A stretch of DNA of 64,000 bases. It comes from Geodermatophilus marinus (GTDB lineage Bacteria > Actinomycetota > Actinomycetes > Mycobacteriales > Geodermatophilaceae). The stretch's first letter is position 1. Each line of letters begins with the position of its first letter. Where the stretch lies: the NCBI RefSeq assembly GCF_003428645.1, contig NZ_QVQH01000020.1, forward strand, positions 19,237 to 83,236, in the 5' to 3' direction. Below the pieces are notes generated by a model. That model worked only from the letters and a program-made list of their open reading frames with translations. It was not told where the DNA came from and searched no databases. Of the stretch, positions 1 to 8,720 are shown piece after piece. The position numbers and the translations under genes are program-made.

Positions 1-536
1 ATGGTCGCCGCCATCGCGCCGAGCGGGACGTCGACCGCCCCACCGACGGCGAACAGCCCCACGAAGGCCAGCGCGGCCACCGGGACCGACAGGAAGGCGC
101 CGATCCCGCTGCCGGCGAGCAGGGCGGCGCGGCTGCGCGGTGCCAGCGCGGTCGCCAGGCGGGTGCACAGGTACCCCACCGCGACGGTGACCGCGCCGAT
201 GAGCACGACGTTCGTGCCCAGCGCGGTCAGCCCCCCGTCGGCGAACAGCAGCGCCTGGACGACGAGGACGCAGGTCACCGAGAGCACCGCCGTCCAGGGG
301 CCGACCAGCGCGGCGGCCAGCGCCCCACCCATGAGGTGCCCGCTGGTCCCGGCGCCGACCGGGAAGTTCATCATCTGCACTGCGAAGACGAAGGCGGCGG
401 TCAGGCCGGCCAGGGGAGCGGTGCGCTCGTCGAGCTCGGCGCGCGCCCCCCGCAGCGCCACGGCCACGGTGCCCGCGGCCAGGACGGCGGTGCCGGCCGA
501 CGTCGTCGCGTCCAGGAACCCGTCGGGGACGTGCAC
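1..536 (-). CDS. CbiM/NikM-type energy-coupling metal transporter permease (5' part)
   Basis: This is the substrate-binding membrane component of a cobalt/nickel ECF transporter, cut by the left edge (178 codons visible). The N-terminus reads MHVPDGFLD, the family signature in which the amino terminus and His2 bind the metal. Several hydrophobic segments follow, with the MMNFPVGAGTSGHLMGGALAA stretch typical of CbiM. The GTG start at 534-536 places His at residue 2 and has an AGGAGG-like sequence just upstream. The CbiN/Q/O partners would lie beyond the edge. The family transports Co or Ni; the Nur-like box at 589-605 makes nickel more likely here, which is an inference. Confidence 0.85.
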   Translation of the reverse strand, partial: MHVPDGFLDATTSAGTAVLAAGTVAVALRGARAELDERTAPLAGLTAAFVFAVQMMNFPVGAGTSGHLMGGALAAALVGPWTAVLSVTCVLVVQALLFADGGLTALGTNVVLIGAVTVAVGYLCTRLATALAPRSRAALLAGSGIGAFLSVPVAALAFVGLFAVGGAVDVPLGAMAAT

Positions 537-582
537 GCTGCCTCCTCTCGGCGCCGGTCCCGCTGCGGGGCCGGCCTCGGTG

Positions 583-605
583 ACCTTATTGCACCCTCCT
601 TGCAG
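583..605 (-). promoter_or_regulatory. Nur-like nickel box overlapping the cbiM/nikM promoter
   Basis: The plus strand reads TTGCAC-CCTCC-TTGCAG at 589-605, matching the actinobacterial Nur consensus tTGCaa-N5-ttGCAA in layout. On the minus strand a TAAGGT -10-like hexamer (583-588) abuts it, so a bound repressor would occlude the promoter. The box lies about 53 bp upstream of the permease start. It is a motif match by eye only. Confidence 0.5.
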
Positions 606-665
606 GTGCACTTCGTTCGCAGGAGGAACCGTCCGGTCGGGCAGGGTGCCCCGGCGGGCGGCGGC

Positions 666-723
666 GCAACACGGCCGGAACACGGGGTGGGGACACGCGG
701 GCCGGAGTTCACCGCGCGGAAAC
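666..723 (+). promoter_or_regulatory. Possible GlnR sites upstream of amtB
   Basis: The 541-882 gap between the divergent permease and amtB holds two sequences resembling the GlnR a/b site gTnAC-n6-GaAAC: GCAAC-ACGGCC-GGAAC at 666-681 and TTCAC-CGCGCG-GAAAC at 708-723, 42 bp apart. Another GAAAC lies at 742-746. GlnR activates amtB-glnK-glnD in Streptomyces and relatives. The matches are imperfect. Apart from these and the Nur box I see nothing else in this gap. Confidence 0.35.
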
Positions 724-882
724 AGCGGCGCGCCACCGCGCGAAACAGGTCGGCGGCACCGTGAACGCCGCGTCGGCCGGCCTCCGGACGACGGCCCCAC
801 CAGCACACCGCCCGGCGTTCCCCCTGCGCCGGTGGACCCGACCGATGCGGCCGATGGCCCACGACACGTACAGGAGGTTGCC

Positions 883-2546
<1,664 letters not shown>

Positions 2547-2548
2547 AA

Positions 2549-2627
2549 GGACCCCGTCCTCCTCACCGTGGAAGGACCCCGTCCTTCCCGCCCTTCGCGA
2601 GCTCAGGGCGGTGCCCTGGACGGGGCC
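2549..2627 (+). terminator. DSL stem-loop after glnK (first copy)
   Basis: Outer stem: GG (2574-2575), unpaired A, CCCCGTCC (2577-2584), pairing with GGACGGGGCC (2618-2627). Inner stem: CCGCCCT (2588-2594) with AGGGCGG (2605-2611), enclosing the ten-base loop TCGCGAGCTC. A second left arm, GGACCCCGTCC, lies at 2549-2559 right after the glnK stop and could compete for the same right arm. It is a strong GC hairpin without a U-tract, a form common for actinobacterial terminators. Confidence 0.6.
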
Positions 2628-2757
2628 GCGGCGAGCCTCGGGACGGGGCCGCCCGTCCTCCTCACCGTGGAAGGACCCCGTCCTTCCCGCCCTTCGCGAG
2701 CTCAGGGCGGTGCCCTGGACGGGGCCGCGGCGAGCCTCGGGACGGGGCCGCCCGTCC
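2553..2757 (+). repeat. Two-copy 99-bp tandem repeat carrying DSL elements
   Basis: Copy 1 spans 2553-2651 and copy 2 begins at 2652; the sequences match without visible change through about 2757. Each unit carries a complete DSL hairpin, the second with arms near 2673-2683 and 2717-2726. A degenerate third remnant with a GCGCACGCTCGG core follows at about 2758-2800. Together they separate glnK from glnD. Confidence 0.85.
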
Positions 2758-2810
2758 CCACCCCGCGCACGCTCGGGGGCGGGACCCTGCAAGGGGGGCC
2801 GAGAACACCC

Positions 2811-2848
2811 GTCGGCCGGGGTGGCGGAGCCCCGCCACCCCGGCCGAC
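2811..2848 (+). terminator. Perfect 17-bp hairpin upstream of glnD
   Basis: Arms 2811-2827 and 2832-2848 are exact reverse complements around the tetraloop AGCC. No T-run follows. It lies 80 bp upstream of the glnD start and could end the amtB-glnK transcript or shape the glnD leader. With the tandem repeat it accounts for most of the 2547-2928 gap. Confidence 0.6.
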
Positions 2849-2928
2849 GCCGTCCCGGGGTACCGATCCACGACAGCGATCCGGCACACGCCGCCGCACC
2901 GCGGCGCACCGCAGACCGAGGGGGACCC

Positions 2929-5289
2929 GTGCTCGACACCGAGGCGCTGCCCGCGCTGCCGCGGGCGCGGCGGGCGGAGGCGCTGGAGGCCTGGCTGCGC
3001 GGCCTGCTCGAGGACGCGGCCGCCGGGACACCGCCGCCGCGGAGCCGCCGGGGCGGTCCGCCCCGCACCGGCACCGACGGCCTGGCCCTGGTGGCGGTGG
3101 GCAGCCTGGGTCGCCGGGAGCCCCCGCCGTACGGCGACCTGGACCTGGTCCTCGTGCACGAGGGACGGCCGGAGATCGCCGCCCTCGCCGACGCCGTCTG
3201 GTACCCCGTCTGGGACGCCGGCCTGCGGCTCGACCACTCGGTGCGCACCGTCGCCGAGGCGGTCACCACCGCCTCGACCGACGTGAAGGCCGGTCTCGGG
3301 CTGCTCGACGCGCGCTTCGTCGCCGGGGACGCCGACCTCGCGGCCGCCCTGCGCACCGCCACCCTGGCCAGCTGGCGGCAGTCGGCCGCCCGGCTGATGC
3401 CGCAGCTGCGGGACCTGCGCCGGGGCCGCGCCCGCCAGGTGGGGGAGCTGGCCTTCCTGCTCGAGCCCGACCTCAAGGAGGCCTACGGCGGCCTGCGGGA
3501 GGGCCAGGTCCTGCGCGCCGCGGCCGCCGCGCAGCTCGCCGACGAGCCCTCGGCCGAGGTCGGGCAGGCGTACGCGTTCCTGCTCGACGTCCGCGACGAG
3601 CTGCGCCGCCGGACCGGCCGTCCGGCCGACGTGCTGGTCCGGCAGGAGCAGCGCCCGGTCGCCGCCGCGCTCGGGCTGGCCGACGAGGACGCGCTGCTGC
3701 GCGAGGTGAGCCTGGCCGGCCGGCGGCTGGCCTTCCTCGCCGACGAGACGTGGCGGCGGGTCGAGGCCGGCCTCGAGCGCCGCCCCCGCGGGCGCTACCG
3801 CCGGGTGCGTCGCGAACCGCTGGCCGAGGGCGTGGTGCGCCAGGGGGACGAGGTGGTCCTCGCCCGGGACGCCCGCCCGGCCGGGGACCCGGGCCTGGTG
3901 CTGCGCGGGGCCGCCGCCGCCGCCCGCGCCGACCTCCTGCTGTCGCCGTACACGCTCAAGGTCCTCGCGGTGCACTCCCCGCCGGTGCCCGAGCCGTGGC
4001 CGGCCGAGGTCCGCTGGAACTTCCTGCGGCTGCTGGCCAGCGGGCGCGCCGCCGTCCCGGTGCTCGAGCAGCTCGACCAGGAGGGGCTGCTGGTCCGCCT
4101 GCTGCCGGAGTGGGACCGGGTGCGCTCCCTCCCGCAGCGCCACCCGTGGCACCGCTACACCGTCGACCGGCACCTGGTGGAGGCCGCGGCGGCCGCGGCC
4201 GAGCTGACCCGGGACGTCGACCGGCCGGACCTGCTGCTGGTCGGTGCGCTGCTGCACGACATCGGCAAGGGCTGGCCGGGCGACCACAGCGTCGTCGGGG
4301 CGCCGGTCGCCGGGCGGGTCGCCGCACGGATGGGCTTCGCGCCGGCCGACGTCGCCACGCTCACCGCCGTCGTCCGCCACCACCTGCTGCTGCCCGACAT
4401 CGCGGTCCGCCGGGACATCGACGACCCGGCGACGGTCGAGCGGGTGGCGGCGACCCTCGGCCACGACCCGGCGCTGCTGCAGCTGCTGCACGCCGTGGCG
4501 CAGGCCGACGGCGCGGCGACGAGCACCTCGGCCTGGTCGCCGTGGAAGGCCCACCTGGTGGCCGCGCTGGTGGCCCGCGTCCAGGCGCGGATCGGCGGCT
4601 CCGCCGCGCCCGACACCGAGCCCGTCCTGCACCCGGGGGATCCCGCCCCGGGGGTGGAGGCGGACGGGGCGGTGACCGTGACCGTGGAGGACGTCGCCGA
4701 CGGCCAGCAGGTGACCTTCCGCGCGCCCGACCGCCCGGGGCTGTTCAGCTGCCTGGCCGGCGTCCTCGCGCTCAACCAGCTCGACGTCCGGGCGGCCAAG
4801 GTCAACACCGACGGCTCCCGCGCCACCGCGGTGTTCGCCGTCCGCCCGCGCTTCGGCCGACCGCCGGTGCCCGCGATCCTGGCCGACGCCGTGCGGGCCG
4901 CACTGGAGGGGACGCTGCCGCTGTCGGCCCGGCTGCGGCAGCGCGAGGCCGACTACCGGCAGGACGACGGCCGCGCGGCCCCGCCCCGCATCTCCTGGCA
5001 CAACGGCGAGGTCACCGGCGACGCCACCGGCATCGTGGAGGTGCGGGCCGGCGACCGGGCCGGCCTGCTCTACCGGCTCACCGCGGCGCTGGCCGCCGAG
5101 GGCCTCGACGTCACCTCCGCGCGGGTGGAGACCCTCGGGGCCGACGCCGCCGACCACTTCTACGTGACCGACGCCTCCGGGACGCCCATCGACGGGGAGC
5201 AGCGGGCGCGGGTGGAGGCGGCGCTCGCGGCCGCGGCCCGGGGTGCGGTGCCCGACCCGGTGCCCGGGGGCGCGGACACGCCGGGCTGA
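2929..5289 (+). CDS. glnD: PII uridylyl/adenylyltransferase GlnD
   Basis: Bifunctional nitrogen sensor that nucleotidylates and de-nucleotidylates GlnK in response to glutamine, 786 aa. The nucleotidyltransferase motif GSLGRREPPPYGDLDL lies at residues 58-73 with Asp70 and Asp72 as metal ligands. An HD domain (LLHDIGKG, His-Asp near 442) supplies the removing activity. Two C-terminal ACT domains (APDRPGLFSCLAGVLA and AGDRAGLLYRLTAALA) bind glutamine. The GTG start at 2929 has GAGGGGGA about six bases upstream; homology does not extend into the repeat region although the frame stays open. The long gap after glnK suggests a separate promoter. Confidence 0.93.
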   Translation: MLDTEALPALPRARRAEALEAWLRGLLEDAAAGTPPPRSRRGGPPRTGTDGLALVAVGSLGRREPPPYGDLDLVLVHEGRPEIAALADAVWYPVWDAGLRLDHSVRTVAEAVTTASTDVKAGLGLLDARFVAGDADLAAALRTATLASWRQSAARLMPQLRDLRRGRARQVGELAFLLEPDLKEAYGGLREGQVLRAAAAAQLADEPSAEVGQAYAFLLDVRDELRRRTGRPADVLVRQEQRPVAAALGLADEDALLREVSLAGRRLAFLADETWRRVEAGLERRPRGRYRRVRREPLAEGVVRQGDEVVLARDARPAGDPGLVLRGAAAAARADLLLSPYTLKVLAVHSPPVPEPWPAEVRWNFLRLLASGRAAVPVLEQLDQEGLLVRLLPEWDRVRSLPQRHPWHRYTVDRHLVEAAAAAAELTRDVDRPDLLLVGALLHDIGKGWPGDHSVVGAPVAGRVAARMGFAPADVATLTAVVRHHLLLPDIAVRRDIDDPATVERVAATLGHDPALLQLLHAVAQADGAATSTSAWSPWKAHLVAALVARVQARIGGSAAPDTEPVLHPGDPAPGVEADGAVTVTVEDVADGQQVTFRAPDRPGLFSCLAGVLALNQLDVRAAKVNTDGSRATAVFAVRPRFGRPPVPAILADAVRAALEGTLPLSARLRQREADYRQDDGRAAPPRISWHNGEVTGDATGIVEVRAGDRAGLLYRLTAALAAEGLDVTSARVETLGADAADHFYVTDASGTPIDGEQRARVEAALAAAARGAVPDPVPGGADTPG

Positions 5290-5376
5290 GGCTCCCCGGT
5301 TCTGTCGGTGGTCCGTGCCACCGTCGGTGACGGAGAGGGGACGGAACGGTCCCACCCCGCCGGGAGAGGAGCCCGC

Positions 5377-5592
5377 ATGACCGACCGCTTCGCCGTCGCG
5401 ACCGCCGAGGGGCGGGTCTGGGCCTGCGCGGTGTGCGGCGACGACCGCGAGTTCGTGCAGCCCCCGTGCGCCGACGGCCACACCGACGACGGCGGCGAGT
5501 GCCCCGACTGGGCGTGCGGCGAGTGCGGCGCCGCCGTGTGGGCCGGGGCGCCGGCGCCGGCCGCCGCCACGCGGGTGACGCGCGCGGCCTGA
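5377..5592 (+). CDS. Small Cys-rich zinc-ribbon-like protein
   Basis: 71 aa, function unknown. Cysteines at 17, 20, 31, 42, 47 and 50 plus His35 form two knuckles, CAVC and CPDWACGECG, suggesting one or two structural zinc sites. The C-terminus is Ala-rich and probably disordered. The ATG at 5377 has GAGAGGA at 5364-5370. It sits alone downstream of glnD and faces the baeRF-like gene convergently with only 19 bp between stops. It could be a nucleic-acid-binding mini-protein, but nothing proves that. Confidence 0.65.
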   Translation: MTDRFAVATAEGRVWACAVCGDDREFVQPPCADGHTDDGGECPDWACGECGAAVWAGAPAPAAATRVTRAA

Positions 5593-5611
5593 CCGGGCCG
5601 GGCCCCGGTGT

Positions 5612-6658
5612 TCACCGCACGGTGAGCGCCACCCGGCCGTGGTCGGCCAGCGCGCCGTCGGTGACGAGGGCGACCCAGCCGCCGCGCAGCAGCACGACCT
5701 CGATGACCTCGTCGACGAGGTCGTCCACGACGTCGGGGTGGTCGACGTCGTCGGCCGGGGTGACGAAGTCCCCGTCCGGGCTGAGCCGGGCGGGGAAGAC
5801 GTAGCCCTCCTCCACCGCGAGCATCTCCGGCCGTTCCCGCCGCGCCGCCAGCCACACCGCCTCGATGCCGTCGACCACCGCGTGCCGCGACCGGCGGCGG
5901 TCGAGCAGCGCGAGGGCCTCGTCCTGCCGGGAGAGCAGGTAGGCGTCCAGCACCTCGCGGATCCGCGGTACCAGGTCGGGCAGCGGGGCCCGGGTCAGGC
6001 CCCCGGTGACCGTGCCCGCGAGCCGGCCGAGGTTGCGCGACACCCGGCGGAAGCGGGCCAGCGTGCGCTCGGCGCCGACCAGCACGAGAGGCGCCGGGTG
6101 CAGCCGCAGGTGGGTGCCCAGGGACTCGTCGATCCGGCGGAGGAAGGCGTCCCGGCCCGTGCCCTCGGCCAGCACGGGGAAGGGTGAGCGGGGCGGGGGG
6201 CGCAGGTCCTCGGCCACCCCCTCCAGCAGCCGCGCCTCCCGCTCGGAGAGCAGGAGCACCAGGTGCCGGGGGGTGCGGTGCAGGGCGCGGACCAGGTCGC
6301 GGGTGGCGAACGTGGGGTCGACGACGACCCGGTCGGCCACCGGCACGGGGAGCCGGACCACCTCGCGGACCGCGGGGTTGACGAACACCGCGATGCCGTG
6401 ACCGGTCGGGCCGGCCCGCGCACCGGCGACGGTCTCGGCCAGCGCGTCGGCGAGCTCGGCCCCGGCGCGGCCGTGCCCGGCGAGCCGGGTGGCGGCTCCG
6501 GCGGCCAGGCGCCGGAGCGTCGCGGCGTCGGCCTCGGTCATCCGCGGCGCGGGCCGGGTGGTGGCCAGCAGGGAGACGCAGGGGTCGGTCCGCACGGACT
6601 GCAGCAGCAGCACCTGCTCGGGGGTGGGCCAGCCGACCCGCCCGGGCGCGGCCGTCAC
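5612..6658 (-). CDS. baeRF-type (release-factor-like) protein, possible ribosome hibernation factor
   Basis: 348 aa. The C-terminal half resembles bacterial archaeo-eukaryotic release factor (baeRF) proteins: LVLLLSEREARLLEG, then FLRRIDESLGTHL, PLVLVGAERTLARFRR, and VDGIEAVWLAARRERPEML before a long acidic tail ending DGALADHGRVALTVR. This is the eRF1 domain-3-like layout found in some actinobacterial ribosome-associated stress proteins. No GGQ tripeptide is visible, so true peptide release is unlikely. The GTG start overlaps the stop of the USP-like gene (GTGA), so the two form a coupled operon. The family call is by pattern only; a role in ribosome protection is inferred. Confidence 0.6.
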   Translation of the reverse strand: MTAAPGRVGWPTPEQVLLLQSVRTDPCVSLLATTRPAPRMTEADAATLRRLAAGAATRLAGHGRAGAELADALAETVAGARAGPTGHGIAVFVNPAVREVVRLPVPVADRVVVDPTFATRDLVRALHRTPRHLVLLLSEREARLLEGVAEDLRPPPRSPFPVLAEGTGRDAFLRRIDESLGTHLRLHPAPLVLVGAERTLARFRRVSRNLGRLAGTVTGGLTRAPLPDLVPRIREVLDAYLLSRQDEALALLDRRRSRHAVVDGIEAVWLAARRERPEMLAVEEGYVFPARLSPDGDFVTPADDVDHPDVVDDLVDEVIEVVLLRGGWVALVTDGALADHGRVALTVR

Positions 6659-7080
6659 CGGGGCGCGCCCACGACGACGGCGTCGAGCCGGCGCGCCAGC
6701 CGGGCGGCCGTGCGCTCGAGGACCCGCCGGCGCCGCCGCCCGGACAGGCCCGGGCAGCGGTGCAGGGCGACGGTCGCGGGCACGCCCGCCGCCGCCAGCG
6801 CCTGCCGGACCTCCGCGCGCAGGTCGTGGGCGAGGCGGTCGGAGAGCTCGACCAGCAGGGCCGCGAGCTCGGCGTCGACGGCGGAGGGCGGTCGGGGGAG
6901 GACCACGGCGACGTGCAGCGGTGCGCGGCCGCGCCGGGCCGCGGCGAGCGCGGGGCCGAGGTCGGCGGCGACGTCGCTCCGGTCGGTGACGACGGCGAGC
7001 AGTCTCCGGGGCCCCGGGCGGGGCGGGGGCGCGCCGCGCTGGGGTGCGGGGGCCGGTGGGGGCGGGCCGAGGACGGTCAC
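6655..7080 (-). CDS. Short universal-stress-protein-like protein
   Basis: 141 aa. After a Pro/Ala-rich leader the pattern is alternating strand and helix: RRLLAVVTDRSDVA, then PLHVAVVLPRP, a long helix around SDRLAHDLRAEVRQALAAAG, VPATVALHRC, and a final DAVVVGAPR. That is the order of a UspA domain, but it stops where the ATP-binding glycines (G-2x-G-9x-G) would come, so nucleotide binding is doubtful. The GTG at 7080 has GGGAG upstream; an in-frame start at 7203 would add 41 Pro/Arg-rich residues and is less likely. It is translationally coupled to the baeRF-like gene. Confidence 0.55.
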   Translation of the reverse strand: MTVLGPPPPAPAPQRGAPPPRPGPRRLLAVVTDRSDVAADLGPALAAARRGRAPLHVAVVLPRPPSAVDAELAALLVELSDRLAHDLRAEVRQALAAAGVPATVALHRCPGLSGRRRRRVLERTAARLARRLDAVVVGAPR

Positions 7081-7322
7081 GGGGATCTCCCAGCGGTGCG
7101 GCGAGGTCTCCCCCGACCCCGGGTGGGGCCGGCCGGGCCCGGGCCGGGGCCGGGACTGACGGGCGGCGGCTGCGCAGGGTGCGCTCGGGTACTCCCCTCG
7201 CACGAAGCATCTTACGCGAAATTCGCTGCCATGGACACGCGTCGGCGTGGTGCCGTGCCGCGGTGGCGCCGCGCAGTGGTCGGCGTCCTGGCCCGCGTCC
7301 TGGTCCGCGTAGTGTCCTCCCG
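7081..7322. promoter_or_regulatory. Divergent control region with palindrome at 7216-7226
   Basis: A 242-bp divergent gap between the USP/baeRF operon and the winged-helix gene. The least GC-rich part contains the exact palindrome GCGAAATTCGC (7216-7226), followed on the minus strand by TAAGAT, a plausible -10 for the operon. The palindrome is a candidate operator for the neighbouring regulator. No clear -35 is visible. Confidence 0.35.
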
Positions 7323-7661
7323 GTGACCGGGACCTCTCCGGGGTGGACCTTCCTGTCCAACCACGGGCACGTGCTCGTCAGCCTCGCCGCGGACCCCGAG
7401 GTCCGCATGCGGGACATCGCGACCCGGGTGGGCATCACCGAGCGGGCGGTGCAGATGATCGTCGGCGACCTGGAGCAGGCGGGCTACGTGGTCCGCGAGC
7501 GGGTGGGGCGCCGGAACCACTACACGGTCGTGGACCGGGGGCGGTTCCGGCACCCGCTGGAGCAGCACGTGCGGATCGGGGACTTCCTCGCGCTCGTGCT
7601 GCGGGGCGCCGGGGGAGGGGCGTCGGTCAACGGGGCCGAGCGGGCCGGCCGGCGGGCGTGA
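7323..7661 (+). CDS. Winged helix-turn-helix regulator (MarR/ArsR-like)
   Basis: 112 aa DNA-binding protein. GWTFLSNHGHVLVSLAADP leads into the HTH DIATRVGITERAVQMIVGDLEQAGYV, then the wing VRERVGRRNHYTVVDRGRFRHP, an order common in small actinobacterial MarR-like regulators. No sensor domain is obvious, so it may act as a constitutive repressor or bind a ligand at its dimer interface. The GTG at 7323 was chosen because homology begins there; no strong SD is visible, so it may be leaderless. It is divergent from the USP/baeRF operon and convergent (7 bp between stops) with the heliorhodopsin gene, so either could be a target. Confidence 0.75.
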   Translation: MTGTSPGWTFLSNHGHVLVSLAADPEVRMRDIATRVGITERAVQMIVGDLEQAGYVVRERVGRRNHYTVVDRGRFRHPLEQHVRIGDFLALVLRGAGGGASVNGAERAGRRA

Positions 7662-7668
7662 GCGCCCG

Positions 7669-8460
7669 TCACCCGGCCAGCGAGCCGGCGAAGACCTGCC
7701 AGGCGAGCGCGCTCTTGGCGACCAGGCTGAGCACCAGGTAGGCCTTCTCGCCGTAGGCGTAGCTGCGCCACGGGCCGACCTCGCGGTACTGCAGCCACTG
7801 GTTGACCGCGAAGCTCGTGAAGAACGCGAACAGCGACACGAAGATCCCGTAGACGAAACCCGGTATCTGCTCGGCCCCGACGATGTTCGCGGTGATCGCC
7901 ACCCAGGGCGCCGCCCCCGCGATGCACCCGAACCAGAACGGGAGCATCGTCGTCCCGGCGCGTCCGGGCGGGTTCGCCCGCTCCTGCAGCCAGCCGAACA
8001 GGATCATCGCGACGTTGGCGCCGGCGATGCCGATCAGCGCGGCGAGGCCGGTGATGCCGGTGTAGGCGCAGATGAGCAGCACCATGATCGTCGCGCTGAG
8101 CGAGTACTCCAGCCAGCGGAACCGGTTGATGCCGCGGCGCAGGTCCTCCTCGTAGCGCCGGCGCAGCACCGTGGCGGTGACCAGGTGGTCCACCGCGGCC
8201 AGCCCCAGGAAGACCGCGATCGCCGCGCCCACGCCGACGTCGACGAGCGGCTCCGGCGCCGGCACCGCCGTGCCCGGCGGCCCGGCCGGGAACGACGACG
8301 TCACCGTGATCGCGAAGCCGCTGGCCAGCACGAGGACGGCGACGGCCTGCCCGGCGTGCAGCACCGCCAGTGCGAGGTTCCAGCGCCGGAGGCCGGCCAG
8401 CCGTGCGTCGTCCACCCCTGTCGCGACCGGGGCGGGGGCGGGGGCGGCGGTGCGGGTCAC
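7669..8460 (-). CDS. Heliorhodopsin
   Basis: Seven-helix retinal protein of the heliorhodopsin family, 263 aa. The retinal Schiff-base lysine is Lys249 in the final helix motif YLVLSLVAKSALAWQVFAG. Glu118 in RWLEYSLSATIM occupies the counterion position. Other family segments are NVAMILFGWLQE, PFWFGCIAGAAPWVAI and IPGFVYGIFVSLFAFFTSFA. Heliorhodopsins sit with the N-terminus in the cytoplasm and are photosensors or enzyme partners rather than strong pumps. The GTG at 8460 has AGGAG nearby. No retinal or carotenoid gene is in the window, so retinal must come from elsewhere. Confidence 0.92.
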   Translation of the reverse strand: MTRTAAPAPAPVATGVDDARLAGLRRWNLALAVLHAGQAVAVLVLASGFAITVTSSFPAGPPGTAVPAPEPLVDVGVGAAIAVFLGLAAVDHLVTATVLRRRYEEDLRRGINRFRWLEYSLSATIMVLLICAYTGITGLAALIGIAGANVAMILFGWLQERANPPGRAGTTMLPFWFGCIAGAAPWVAITANIVGAEQIPGFVYGIFVSLFAFFTSFAVNQWLQYREVGPWRSYAYGEKAYLVLSLVAKSALAWQVFAGSLAG

Positions 8461-8720
8461 GGCGTTCTCCTGGAGCGGGGAGGGTCCGGGCCGGTCGGCC
8501 CCATGGTGCCCCGCCGCCTGCGCTGCCGGCCCGGCGCTCCGGCGCCTCCGCGGCGCACCTCCGGGTGGAGTGGCCCCTCGTGGTCCCACCCCGGCGGTGC
8601 CGCGCTCGATACCCTGGCGGTCAGGAGGCGCGAGGGTCCGGCCCTGACCGGGCCCGTCGCCCGTGTCGCCGATCGGTTCGACCGGCAGGCCGCGCCCGCG
8701 AGCTCTGACGAGGACGTGCT
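8461..8720 (+). promoter_or_regulatory. Divergent promoter region of heliorhodopsin and ffh
   Basis: A 260-bp gap between divergent genes. TACCCT at 8610-8615 is a possible -10 for ffh, giving a leader of about 100 nt. No convincing -35 or operator was found, and nothing suggesting light control of the heliorhodopsin side was recognised. Confidence 0.3.

Noticed and set aside
541..620. Cobalamin riboswitch before cbiM/nikM
   Set aside because: The leader is too short and I see no B12-box-like conserved core; a Nur-type operator fits better.
1..882. Open plus-strand frame continuing upstream of amtB to the first base
   Set aside because: The frame is open only because of GC bias. The minus strand carries clear CbiM/NikM homology there, and amtB homology and SD point to 883.
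2547..2928. CRISPR array
   Set aside because: The units are 99 bp, contiguous and identical, with no repeat-spacer alternation and no cas genes.
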